64,000 nt of DNA. Origin: Stenopsyche tienmushanensis (Eukaryota > Arthropoda > Insecta > Trichoptera > Stenopsychidae). Location of the stretch: the NCBI GenBank assembly GCA_008973525.1, contig WACJ01000219.1, positions 1-64,000 on the forward strand, read 5' to 3'. Each line of letters begins with the position of its first letter. Position 1 is the stretch's first letter. The notes under the pieces were generated by a model, which was not told where the DNA came from, searched no databases, and was given only the letters and a program-made list of their open reading frames with translations. A program made the position numbers and the translations under genes. Shown here piece after piece: positions 23,948 through 35,798 of the stretch.

Positions 23948-24850
23948 TCTGTCGTCATTCGTCTGGGAGGAATGGAAAAGAACGTCAGATCGCGTCGAAC
24001 GCGGTCGCGGAATGCGAGGGCCGCGGGGGCGCGCGCGCCCGACGCGCGGATCGGGCCGAATTGAATCCTCAATTGACCCTTTGTTATGTCGTTGACGGCC
24101 AATTCGAGACTCCGGTCGAGAGATAACGTCGCAAAACTAGAAATTGGATAATTGAAGACATCTAGACGTTTCCAAGTCGGCGAAATCGTCCCGTCCCCCG
24201 GCCCCCGGCGTTTCGCAACGGACGACTTTTCCCGAGACGGGATTGCGCAACCGTCGCCTCGGAGACGAGAGCGACGTCGTCCGATTCGAACGAACGCGCG
24301 TCTCGCGGGAGAGCTCCTCGGCTGGCGCCTTCCGCCGCGACGAGCCACCGCGGAGCGCGAGCAGCTATCGAACTGTTGGACGTCCGCACGGCTCGAGATT
24401 TTAGCGGCGATTTTAAAGTGATGTGATTTTTAAAAAAAACTGCACGAAAAACTATTCGAAGAGAGCCGCGCCCCCGACCGGTCGACGGGCGCGCGCTCGC
24501 CTCCTCCGTTCGACGATTCGAAAGTTCGGGCGGAGCGAAACGCGAGCTGTCATTTCGGACGAAGGTCGCAGACGCGGAAGCGCAAGTAGAAAAGTGAAAG
24601 GGGCGAAGGGCGAGGACGCGGGCGCGAGCGAGAGCCCGAGCGCGGGCCGGGGCGCGGGCGAGCGCGGGGCTCCGAGGGGGGGCGGGGGCGGGGGCGGCTG
24701 CGTCAGCGTCACCTTCGTCTCGGCGGGACGACATTCCTCCGGCACGACCGGTCCCGTTAGGCGAGCGCCCGCCTCTCCGATTCGTCACTTTCAAACGCCG
24801 CCCGTTCTCGCGCATGGCAACACTGTCTGACTCGACGCTTCGAAAGACGA
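23948..24850. promoter_or_regulatory. CpG-rich 5' flank and presumed promoter of the cadherin gene
   Basis: This block directly upstream of the cadherin start is very GC- and CpG-rich, with G-runs and CG dinucleotides far denser than the AT-rich DNA beyond 24.85 kb. It has long open frames on both strands but none resembles a known protein, so I read them as composition artefacts. A promoter and 5' UTR is the likely role. No TATA box is obvious. Confidence 0.5.
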
Positions 24851-25734
24851 CTTTTATTCGAATTTAAAATAAATCACAGTTCATCTAAATTTTATTAGAA
24901 ACTGATTTTTTTCTATCGTTTTAATATCACTGCAAATATTGTCCAGTGGCCACATTTGCCGTCGACATATTTTACCTCTATATGAAATACTCTATCGAAG
25001 ACAGCTCTAAATTTTTCAAATCCGACTCGAAATGAATGATATCAATAGCTAAAAATAAAAGAATATAAAGTAATGCGACAATTTTACAATGCGGCACTTT
25101 TCGATAATTTTTTTCAAAGAAAATATGATTAATTTCGTGTTTATTTTAGGTATTCTCGAGCTGGCCGCATATGTTGTCGTCGAGATGAAAGAGTGGGGCG
25201 GAAAGTGGAGAGAGTTCCGTCTGAATCGAAAGGTAGACGAGTCGGTCTCGTCGTCGTCACCGATGAACGGATAGTCTTTTGGGGGAATTTATTTTACAAT
25301 CGTCTACCTTTCCTCTTTTGAGTGCTCCTTTCGCACGTCGCAAGACGCCTACCATAGAAGCGTCGAATTGCACATTACACATTTGCTACATTACAAAAAG
25401 TGCCAATTTTATTTTTGAACAAAACAAAATCGCGGCGTTATAAAGTATCTAAAGTAAGGATCGAAAACGTTTTAAGCCGTTTTTGAAAATGCAGTTTCGA
25501 GATAATCTCATTTAAAGTTTCGATTCGCTGAAACTATCAACTTTGTGATCAAGCAGTGATTTCAGGAGCTCGTGATAAACCTTCAGCTTTCTCAAAAAGC
25601 TGATTATCTTCAAGTAACTGCTGTTTTTGAGCTGCGCTTGTTACTTTTATCTCGGAAAGACTCCTTCGGTTCCGTCTCGCTATCCGTGCCTCGTCGATGT
25701 TTTCGGCAAAGACTTTGCAGTGTGTGCCGATAAT
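24850..25734. other. Intergenic, no gene seen
   Basis: AT-rich with some CG-containing islands (25140-25330). The short open frames lack recognisable domains. No RNA gene was identified. Confidence 0.5.
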
Positions 25735-26296
25735 CAGGGCCGTAACTAATCAGGCGTGGCAAAGCAGGCGCCCGCCACGGGTGCAATTGGGCTTGGGGCA
25801 TACAGAATATTAAAGTTTTTATTTTACTCAACCATTCTACTTTACATGAATCAAGACTGATTTTTATAATATATGCTAAGTTGTCTAATCCCTCTCTTCT
25901 TCATTATCGTCATGTTCAAGTATGGCATCCGATCGCGAGCCGCTCATTCGTTATATCAGTGGTCCGAAAAGCGGACCGATTGAGCATACAAACCCTACAA
26001 CCACTCCGGCCTCTTTTAGGGCTTTTTGCGGCATTTTCTATAATCTGTACGATCACGGATGCAACGTAGTGTCTAGACACATTTTATCATAGTATTTTTT
26101 TACAATAGTAACCGCCATTTATACATTAGGTCGAGTACTTTTGGGACTATCTTTGTATATAAATTTAAATTAAACATTATAATTTAATATATTGCATTTA
26201 TAATAGTATTAGTTGACTTTAAAAAATAAATTGGATTCCGGAGGGCGTTAAGCTAGATACTTGCCACGGGCGCTTCATACCCCAGCTACGGCTCTG
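25735..26296. mobile_element. hAT-like non-autonomous element, 562 bp
   Basis: The ends read CAGGGCCGTAACTA and, inverted, CAGAGCCGTAGCTG. A near-perfect 8-bp duplication (CCGATAAT at 25727-25734 and CCGACAAT at 26297-26304) flanks it. No transposase is recognisable inside. Confidence 0.75.
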
Positions 26297-26439
26297 CCGA
26301 CAATTATATCCGATGCGTTCGTCGTGGAGCTGCAGCCTTCGTAAAATACTACGGGGGCTTCGGATCTAATCGCCAAACAGTCGCGTCAATCTGGGTAATA
26401 ATAATTTGAGTAGCTATACCCAAAATCCTAATGAAACTC

Positions 26440-26640
26440 ATGACCTCAATGTTGAGTCCGAGAGTTCAAATACCTCGGGACTATCCTCGCGGAGAACAAA
26501 TTGATAAATATCGAAAAAATACTTCAGGATTCGACACGATAATCGATGATATCGTTGTCTGAAAAATATATTAGGAATGAAATGACTATCGGCGAAAACG
26601 AAGTTTAAAATTTACAAAACATTAACACTTCGCAGCCCGG
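26440..26640 (+). pseudogene. LINE reverse-transcriptase C-terminal relic
   Basis: EFKYLGTILAENKLINIE at about 26466-26520 and KTKFKIYKTL at about 26590-26625 are the standard consecutive motifs after the RT core of RTE/CR1-like LINEs (FKYLG--L, KLKIYKTL). Frames are broken between them. Confidence 0.6.
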
Positions 26641-26996
26641 GTATTTCGCATTAAGCTTCGCCAAAAGTCCGGACGATTTCGTAAGAAATTCATTTACGTT
26701 TTGCGAAAAAGATTTCCTTGATTCTTAAACAATGGAAAGTGGTGAGCGTAATTACGTTTCAATTGCGGTTACTTTGGCTATTGTAAAATAAACATATTTT
26801 CTAAAAGAGTGATGAATCTCGCGAGCCGAAAAATTGTTCAAGGCGGGTTTCGGGTTGGCCGCCCCTGCACTAGAGCATGCGTTACCGGTATATCGGAAAA
26901 TCACCAAAAAGTAACATCGGTAATTACCGGTAAATAGGAAAGATTACTGATGATTACCAAAACGTGCTTTGTCGCGAAGTAGATATGCATGCGAAA

Positions 26997-27200
26997 TTAA
27001 GGCCCGATCCACACTATGGTGCCGTTGACGGTTCGATCTCGCTCCGATCAAATATTCTTACACAAGAAACGATCAGAGTATTCACACTATCGGATCGTTC
27101 CAATCCCGTTTTTTGTATGAGAATATTTGACCGGACCGAGTTTTGTTTTTTCGACTTTGGCAACGTCGAATCGGATTGTTATTGTGAATTTTCATGCCAA
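26997..27200 (+). mobile_element. Third copy of the AAGGCCCGAT foldback MITE family
   Basis: It begins TTAAGGCCCGATCCACAC. It has an internal palindrome pairing GATCTCGCTCCGATCAAATA with GAATATTTGACCGG further on. The right end is degraded (ATTGTGAATT near 27185). Confidence 0.65.
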
Positions 27201-28205
27201 AAGTAAATATTGGAATCTTGAAGTTGTTCGAATCGATGGATTTCTTTAAATTAATAAAACGTTTATTATTACGGTCTATTTTAATTCTAATACGAATGCT
27301 ATATTTTATTTTGTGTATTTATTTATTCATACTCTTTTTTATTATAATTTATATCCAAGTTCCCATTCTTAAAGCTGAACTTGTGCTACATATTAATATT
27401 TAAATCTATTTTTTATGTATATTTCCCCATTTTAAGAATTTTATTTACCGGTTGCGGGAGATTCGACGATAAATTGCAGTTCTAATTTGCACAAGAAACA
27501 CATTCTTCGATGCGACGTCTACTTCATAGGCTAAAAAGTATTCTTCGTCGCTACGAAACAGAGGTTCGATCGAACGGGACGTTTTCAGCCAGCATCGATG
27601 TCAGCGTCGCATCGGAAATTGCCAAGCAAAAATAACCAAAATATTAAAGAGTAGATTTAATTTAAAAAAAACTATTTTCTTTAAAAAATGTATCATTTCA
27701 TCTTGCGTGTAATAGTTTCATATATGATTTTTTTAACGTGATCAGTATATTATTTCACTATCATTGCACGAGAACTGTGTCTGCAACAATTCGATGCTAA
27801 TATAATTTCTTCATCGACCGAGACTCCGACTGTGATCTCGAATCGACATCGCAGACAGATCCATCTTACGAGGCGACGGTTCCTCGATACGAAACACTTC
27901 CAAAAGAACAGCAACGACACCCGTCACTCCTGCATCCTCTCTATTCTCATAGAACGAGATGAGAGGTCCGAAGTATTCGGTGTCTCTCGTCGATGATTAT
28001 CATACAGATGATAATGAAACGTATAAAATTTCAACATTGACAACTTCTGAAAATACAGCTTGAAAAAATTCTACATATTTATAACTAAATTTGAAATGAT
28101 GTATGAAGCCAAGTATGAAATATCTTCACGTTGTCAAATATGATCGGTTCGCACGTTGAAAAAGATCAAAGAGTAACTTCTTCAATAAAAAAAAGAAAAT
28201 ATAAA

Positions 28206-28418
28206 TTATTTTAATCTCATTATAATCGGACACTCCGACGACATCCGTCCTTGGCCTTCGTCGTCGTCGAGAATCTTACGCTCGGGATGCGCAGTTTGAA
28301 ATCGTTCGACGGCTATCGGCGTTGCAGATTCGCTTTCGGATCGATCCACTCGCGTGTTGTAATTTTTGAAATCATCAGTTTGAACATATTCTTTCACAAA
28401 GTCAAAATAAAAGAGCAA
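28206..28418 (-). other. Unassigned exon-like open frame
   Basis: An open minus-strand frame of about 70 codons ends at 28206: FVKEYVQTDDFKNYNT, then VDRSESESATPIAVERFQ and the acidic KILDDDEGQGRMS to ECPIIMRLK. A plausible acceptor (TTTCAATGCAG) lies just upstream at about 28424-28434. It is hydrophilic and looks protein-like, but I recognise no family. It sits about 0.7 kb downstream of Lsd-2 on the same strand and could be an alternative last exon, or chance. Confidence 0.2.
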
Positions 28419-29089
28419 ACTGCATTGAAATTTGTTTACAATAATGCTGCAAAGGAGCTCAAATTACATTATTCGGTGCAATAAAATTACACTTTATTTC
28501 ATTCACTTAATTTTTTTAACTTTAATAGAAGATTTACATGGAAAAATTAGAATAACTAAAACTTTCTCTCGATATTTTCTAATATAAATAAAAAAACAAG
28601 TGTAAAATGATTATCAGCGATCAGTATTATTTTCTTAAATATTAATAGCTAATCCTCGATCTTAAAAATAGTCTCTATCCTCGATTCTTTCACGAATCTG
28701 TTCCGATGGACATCTCTATCGTTGAATTGACATTTTTAACGATTAAAAAAAATATTAACATACGAGAGCCGCTCTAATTTAACAATATTCACATCGGCGT
28801 ACGAGAGTCAGCGATCGACGCGAACAAAGTTTAACATTATCCAAGTAACATTTCAGTCTCAATTTGTGCATCTATTACTATACAAAACAAACAAAAAATG
28901 GTTCACGACCTCCCGACTGACGCTCGCACTGCGGTAAAAATGACAACTTTCATGTTTGAATTGACATTTTTGGCTTAATTTTTTGATACAATTTTCAAAA
29001 TATAATTTCATCATAATCAAGTATGTTTTTTAAGTGAGAATATTGTCCCAGACAGATGAAAGAATTTAAGGACAATAGCTGATATGTTA

Positions 29090-30134
29090 TCATTTTTTAT
29101 CATCCTTATCGCTATCCGGGTCAGAATCGGTTTCTTTGAATTTGGGCAATTTATCATTAAAATGATGTAAGATCTGAGTCAACTGCAAGACGACGATCAA
29201 AGAAGTGATGTATTCCTTGACGTCCGTCGCTTTCAAGGAGCTCAACTGAGCCGACACGCTTGCGTAGAGTCGCCTCGCGGCCTTGTCGGACAGCCTCCCC
29301 ACGGTCTGGACGGCGTGCAGGGCGGGGTCTTCGGTGGCGGATATGGGCGCTGAAACGAAAAGAGAAGAGTGAGTGCTTGGCGAGGGGCGAGGGGCGAGGG
29401 GCGCGGTGCAAGGGGCGAGGTGTTCACCGTCCCGCTCGGGCTCGTCCGCGGCCGGAGGGAAGTAGTGGTCGACGAGCCTCTCGACCAGGGCGCTCGTGGA
29501 GTCGACGCCGGCGACGGCCATCCGTCCGTACTGAGTGGCGAGCACCTCGTTGGCCTTGTTCCACGAGAGCTCTTTGAGAGTGGAGGCTTTCCGGCCGCCG
29601 AAGGACTTGACGCAGTTGACCTTGAAAAGAAAGATCGACGAGCGTGAACGGGAGCGTCTCGGAGCGCGTCGCGGACGGAACCGCGGCGACTCACCCTGTC
29701 GAGAGTCGGCTGCGCGAGCGACTTGGCCGCCTCGTAGACTCGCTGCGGCTCCTCGGCGACGATCGGCGCCCTCACCTGGAGCGCCTCGATGCCCCTGACG
29801 AGGGTCTGGTCGACCGCGTGTATGGGCCCGTCCAGCTTCCGGACGTAGGGCGACGCCGTGTCGAGGGCGCGCCGGACGGTCGTCTCCGCGGTGCTCAGCG
29901 CCCACTCGAACACGTAGTTGCTTCCTGCGGGAAAGCGCGCCGCTCCGTCAGCGGGCGCTCCGTCTCGACGGCTCCGCCGAGACGGGGCTCCGCCGGACGC
30001 TCACCCTTGATCCTCTCGTACGCCGAGGCGCCCTGGTTGAAGGCGGCCTCCACGATGGGCAGCTTCATGACGCAGTCTATGGAGTCCAGGCGGAAGGGCG
30101 GCGGCGCGTCGTCGGCCTGCGGCGTGGTCTCCAT
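29090..30134 (-). CDS. Lsd-2: Lipid storage droplets surface-binding protein 2 (perilipin)
   Basis: Perilipin family protein that coats lipid droplets and controls lipase access to stored triglyceride. I read four exons: 30005-30134, 29695-29924, 29428-29620 and 29090-29349, all with GT/AG junctions and continuous phase, giving 270 aa. The N-terminal PAT region includes LPIVEAAFNQGASAYERIKG and then SNYVFEWALSTAETTV, the usual start of the perilipin domain. Amphipathic 11-mer-like segments follow in exon 2 (KLDGPIHAVDQTLVRGIEAL). The C-terminus is acidic (DSDPDSDKDDKK). The start ATG at 30134 is the first in frame. A second perilipin (Lsd-1 type) lies about 8 kb away on the same strand. The exons are GC-rich unlike the flanking DNA. 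Confidence 0.9.
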
Positions 30135-30260
30135 GGCGAGGTGCGACCGAAGAGACGGCGCGATCGCGACTGCCGCCGTCGCCGTCGCCGTCGCCTCGGC
30201 CGCCTTATCTCCGGGCTACGCTGGCGCTCGACGCTGTCCCGACTCGTTTGTAATTTCATT
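30135..30260 (-). promoter_or_regulatory. GC-rich 5' flank of Lsd-2
   Basis: About 100 bases of very CG-rich sequence with GCCGTC repeats sit just upstream of the Lsd-2 start, then composition drops abruptly to AT-rich at about 30245. This is likely 5' UTR and core promoter. The plus-strand open frames across it show no recognisable protein. Confidence 0.4.
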
Positions 30261-31264
30261 CACAACAATAGGATTTTTATTTAATACTCTAGTTTTCTGG
30301 TTTGAATTATTACAAACTAAGGACGACCGATGCATATAGTAGAAAAAAAGCTGCCATCTTTCATGTTCAGTGCATAAAATAAAAGTTTTCAAGCTAGTGC
30401 CGACAAACCGACGACTCTAGTTTTGCACGATCAGATCCAGACGCTCGCCAGCTCGAAAACCAGCCTCGCGCGCATCGGACGTGTTGTGTGCGATCTCTAG
30501 AGAGCGGAAGAAATACCAACAAGTGCTGGAACAAAGGAAGCGAGGACTGCCAGCAAAGGGCAGAAATTCGTTAAAATATGGGAAAAAAGCAATGCACGAG
30601 GTAATTTTTTTCCAGAAGCTGGGCAAGTTCAACTTCTACTCGCACGATTTTTGAAGATCGCAAAGAGTCAAAACGCGTTCTGCGCATCCGTGTCACATTC
30701 TGAATATCATTTTCACAGTTGACGTGGTCGTCGACAATTTCACGTAACTTAGTGATTAATGGGTTTCCGATAGCCTTCGTAACACTAAATCGTTTACAGT
30801 GAATCTGCGAGGCATTTCATTATTATTTGTACACGGACAAAAGGAAAATATCGAGAGCGACACGAGGTAAATCGTAAGGTAGGAAGAATTCGGGGTGCGA
30901 CGTCGAGTCGGTTCAAATTCCAAAAGGCGGTCGACGCGTGAACTCCGATCCGATATTCTTATCTTCGGGCGGACCTTCGGACGATGCTTATCGAAATCGT
31001 GTCATTCCTATTTTAATTCGTTCTCTCTCCGATTTGCACCGAGGAGTCTTCCCTTTCCGAACAAAATGCGAAAGTCGAGACGATCGAAAAGTAACCGCCG
31101 ATTGACGATCCTTTTAGACGACATTGTAATTATTGTCGCAAATCACTCGAGACGAGTTTAACCCTCAGACCGCCGAAGAGCGGAACGCGGCCGTTTGCGA
31201 AACTGCCAACGACGACGTCGATGCCGTCGCAGTGCTCGAATCTGAATATTTTTATGCGCCGCAG

Positions 31265-31898
31265 TGTTATGTACCGACCTCTCCTGGTACATTCCTTGTT
31301 TATTCCTACAATTATTATCATCGTATCTGAATACCTTAGAATAAATAGTCATCGCGTCAGTCTTGTTATTGTCGCCAATAGGCAAATATGTACTTTTTAA
31401 TAATCAAATTAAACTTCGTTTCCGTCGGACTATACTATTTATTCTTTGCGTAGACAGATACAATATTATCCAAATACTAATGTCCATTTCTGTATCTCGT
31501 GTTTTTTATCATTTTCTTTGTTATAAAATTGTATATAAGGATAAGCAGAACTCAGAGAGACAGAGAGAGATTTTGGTCATATATTCTTTATTCCTCCGTC
31601 GTTAAGACTTGTCAGACATTCATTATTCTTTGTGATAACAACATTTTATACAACCTCAATCTACCTTTTGCGATAGCACTTAGACTTCGGGTCACTACCG
31701 CAATTGTGTATTTGTTATAAACTAAAGAAGAAATAAAGATACATAAAAACAATAAATACGCTTTAACTTTGAAGACCACTGATGAAGAAGACAATCCATA
31801 ATATAAATTGTGTTATTAGAAGTGAGGTGCACTCCTGACAATACATAACATAAATTTTTGGTGTCAGAAGTGGGATGCACTCCTGATAATACATAACA
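31265..31898 (+). mobile_element. Solo-LTR-like retrotransposon remnant
   Basis: It starts TGTTATGTA and ends TACATAACA, with GCAG on both sides (31261-31264 and 31899-31902). An internal TACATAACA at 31842-31850 is followed by TTTTTGGTGTCAGAAGTGGG, which looks like the primer-binding region just after an LTR. The end may therefore be a recombination joint. No gag or pol is present. Confidence 0.55.
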
Positions 31899-32296
31899 GC
31901 AGCGTTGAAAAGCATTTTTACCATTTTTAATTAATCATTACCCAGAATATGCGACTATGTAGGTTTATGAATTTCAATATTACATCGGTAAAGAAATTGT
32001 CTTTTTTTAAATTTTTTCTTATTCAGCCACCCATTTCGAGATATTTTTAAGCAATGATTTGCGCAAGGCCTGATTGTTTTATAGCTTGCCGATCTTCGGC
32101 TCTCTTTGCTCTCTCGCAATAGACTAACGTCACGTAGTAATTTGAACCAAAGAGCATCCCTAACTTTATACTCCATCTTTGATGTAATTTTTTTGCAAAT
32201 ACTCCATTTCTGTGTATATTTTTTATCCCAACTAGTGATTCGTCGGTAGTAATATGTATACTGATGAAGATTACGACGATGACAAAAAAGATAATC

Positions 32297-32940
32297 AGTG
32301 TTATGTATTCTCCGCTCCGGGGTATTCTTTTCTATTTTCTTATTCTATTGCAGTCATCAAAGATTAAATAGTCATCGCGATAAACATATTTTCGACGCCG
32401 AAAGGCAAAATAATTCGTAATTATCAATTTAAGCATTTTTACATAAACCTCGTTATTGAATAGTCTTTGCACCGATCTGGGTTTCACTGCCAAGTGACAA
32501 AAAATACTAAATTATCAGTATTTTCTCTTGAACTTTCATATTATTAAATAAAATAGATCGCCAACCATCGATTCCATTACTAAACCTACTATTGTAATTA
32601 TTATATAGTTTAACACCCACTCTCTGCGTCGATCCACGGTTGCCCATCTATGAGCGTACGTCACGTGCATGCCCTTTGAAGTGAAACTATGCTATATATT
32701 ATTTTCTTAATCGATTAATATCCCCCTATATATATATATATATATGTGTGTGTCTGTCAGCCCTACAAACAGTCAGTATTCAATAGTCAGTCACAGTATT
32801 CTATATTCAGTCGTATTATACAATATTCCATATTCAATATACAGTATTCACTATAATATAGTATAGTTATAGAGAGAGTACAGAGTGTAGTAGTCAGTAG
32901 AATATTCAGCCCGGTCTCTGTTCGTTTATCCGTCGAAACC
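32297..32940 (+). repeat. Diverged second LTR-like copy
   Basis: It begins TGTTATGTATTC and shares AAATAGTCATCGCG and the GACGCCGAAAGGCAAA-like segment with the solo LTR at 31265. It then drifts into AT microsatellite and CAGTATTC-rich sequence. The right end is not clear. Confidence 0.35.
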
Positions 32941-33800
32941 TATCTACTAGAGAGCAAATTCATAAAATTAAAATAATAAACTTCTAAAATCGATTTTCAA
33001 TTTTTCTCTTTTTAATTTTTAGAAAGCATCCTGAATAAAATAAAGAAATATAAAATCAGCATGATCAACTAGAGGTTGAAATTCAGCACACTGGTCATGT
33101 TCAGAATGAATTGGAGGATGCAGTTTAGGATACAAGAATACATTTGTGTAAAAAAGTGCAAAAATTTCAACGATAGTAAAACATTACATTCCATACGCAA
33201 GGAAAGGCCAAACTTTTATTATTGAGGGTGACCTGTTTTTAAATTATAGGCGGCGGTCTACCGACATCGTAAATAATCTTAAGAAGAGTAGTAATTTAAA
33301 GTCAAAAATAAGTTTAAATTTAAAATAAACATAGATAATACTAATACAAATTCAATAGCTCAATATAAGAAAAAATAATTATTTCTTCTCGCAATGTGCT
33401 CGAGACGGGCATCAGTGATGTATACGTATCAGACAGGCATCGCATAATGAAGGTTAATTTATAAGGTTTAGAATCTGTAAGAACTGACCCTTCATGAATG
33501 TATTAAATTTGCACTTTGAGGATGGATTCGCATAGAAAGGAAATTACAATAGGCGAAAGAGACAACGACCGTAGAAGAGTTCATTTCAAAAATGAAGATT
33601 GAAACATTGTCGGATTGATAATATTGCACAATGACGTACGGGAGTTCCCAGGTCTCACCCCGTCTGAAGGTTCGCTTCGTAGATAAGTTTCGACATTATC
33701 TACGAGGGTCATCTGAAAAGTAAGGTTACAGCATCGCAGAGACTTTCCAACGGGCCGCAAACAGTATGCTAAATCTTAATAAATTCAGTCAATTTCCTTC

Positions 33801-35687
33801 TTAACCTGTTAAATGCCAACGACGCGCCGGTGCGTCAGACGTGTTCGTGCCCCGTACGCCAACGACGCGCCGGTGCGCAACTACGTTTCATCACAGAAAA
33901 ACACATATTTTTTAACACTTAAATTTTACTATGCTAAGAACACATATTGATGAATCCAAAAATGCCTTCACATTTTTAAAAAACTCGGTATTTCCCTTTC
34001 ATTTTTAAATGAATTTAACAGAGGTCATCAGGGTTGCCTACTGAATGATCTTTGCTACGTAACTGATTATATTGTGAGAAGTATGTACATATTTGGGAAC
34101 GGGAGAGTGTCGTCACTTAAATTTGCCTTATCTGTTTATATGACTGATAATACCACAATACCGGGGAATACCATTTATCTCCTAAAACATCAATCCTTCG
34201 TAAATTGTCTTCTGACAGGAATCGTTTTATACTCGTCTTGTTGCGATTTTTTATATAAAATTCTCATTTTTTTCCCGTGATTTATAAAAATTATCATTTT
34301 TAAGTTTGTGCTGAAACTTTTTCATGATTTTGTCTTGAGACTATTTCGTGATTTTGTGCTGTGAATTGTTTCTTGATAATATTTTTTTGTCGTGTAAAAT
34401 ATTATTCCATAAAAATGGAATTTAAAGCTTTTTCGGATGAAGGTGAATACTCTGATAATGAAAGTTTTAGTGAATTACCTTTTGGAGCTAAAGTCGTAAT
34501 GTCTCTCATTACCCCATATTTAAGCGCCGGTCATACGTTATATTTTGATAACTGGTTTGCGACCCCAAAACTATTCCAGAAATTGCAAGAAAGCAAAACC
34601 AATGCAATCGGAATTGTGAAGAGAAATCGTCTCGAAATGCCAGCATTCAAAAAAAAAAAAAATGAAGAAAGGGGATTCGTGTTCATTTCATATAAAAACT
34701 ATTATGGCTCTAGCATGGAAAGACAAAAGGGACGTTACCATGTTGTCGACAATTCACACTCCTGAATTTGTAGAAACTGGAAAAACAAATTACAAAACCG
34801 GCGAGCCCGTACTAAAACCTACTGTAGCTATTGATTATAGTAAAAATATGGGAAGTGTAGATAGGAGCGACATGATGATAAGTTCCATAAAAAGCATCAG
34901 AAAAACCATGAGATGGTATAAGAAGCTCCTAATACATATAATGTTCAATGCAAATGCACTGTATATGCTGAAAACCGGAAAGCAGATGTCATTATCTAAA
35001 TTTTCTTATTCAGTGATAGGTCAATTATTTGAAAAACATAAAATACTGATAGCTGCGAAAATAACATCCACGAGTCTACCATCACGGTTAGGAGTTAATA
35101 CTCATTTTATTAGTACTAAACCCTTTTCGATTGGAACAAAACCTGGAACTTCATCAACGTATTTGAGAAAAAGAATTGTTTTTATTGTTTGTTCTTCTTC
35201 AAAAAAAATAACGGATAAAAAATATGTGTGTATACAGTGTAATGTGCCACTGTGTAAAGAACCATGTTTTAAAATTTATCACACACAATTGAATTTTTAA
35301 AACAATATAAATAAAGTGTATTGGTTCAAAAAATATTTTTCAAATGATCTAAAAATATATCAAAAATAATAATATTTGTTTATATAAATTGAGACAACCC
35401 TAAATAAACAATTAATTTGAATGGCGTGTATATAATATTAGCAGAAAATTAAATAAAAAAATATAATCATTATGAGTTGTGGCAACCCTAATCAAGAATC
35501 ACTCAAAAGCCGTAAATGATCCCGTAGGATGGCATGTGGTATACATATACATGCTAGGTAACATAAGTCACCTTTTGGCAATAAAATATGCAAGTCAAAC
35601 TCATTTTTATGCAATTTCTAATATCTCTAAATTCGCTGGCGTGGAGCGCACGGCTCGCTCATTACGCTATGGCAGTTAAAAGGTTAA
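33801..35687 (+). mobile_element. piggyBac-family DNA transposon with TTAA ends
   Basis: Bounded by TTAA at 33801-33804 and 35684-35687. The ends are inverted repeats: left TTAACCTGTTAAATGCCA, right (inverted) TTAACCTTTTAACTGCCA. Length is about 1.88 kb with a single transposase frame inside. A deleted relative is in a wda intron. Confidence 0.85.
34414..35300 (+). pseudogene. piggyBac transposase (DDE_Tnp_1_7), frameshifted and 5'-truncated
   Basis: The first frame, from MEFKAFSDEGEYSDNESF at 34414, includes LYFDNWFATPKLFQKL. It then shifts at an A-run near 34655-34662 into a frame carrying IDYSKNMGSVDRSDMM, KSIRKTMRWYKKLLIHIM and a C-terminal CIQCNVPLCKEPC cysteine finger. This is the order of piggyBac transposases (DNF---P, D-N--MGGVD--D, RKT-KWW, C-terminal zinc finger). 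The N-terminal half containing the first catalytic aspartate is absent, and the A-run frameshift breaks the remainder. The product is about 300 aa in all, against about 550-600 usual. Confidence 0.85.
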
Positions 35688-35798
35688 AGGAAAGAGTTTG
35701 CAAAAGATTGATGATACTTGGCTAAATGACTCATTCCAGAATGGTCCCGCGGCCCTACTAGAACATTTTTCGGACGAGGAATGGATAAGTAAACTCGT

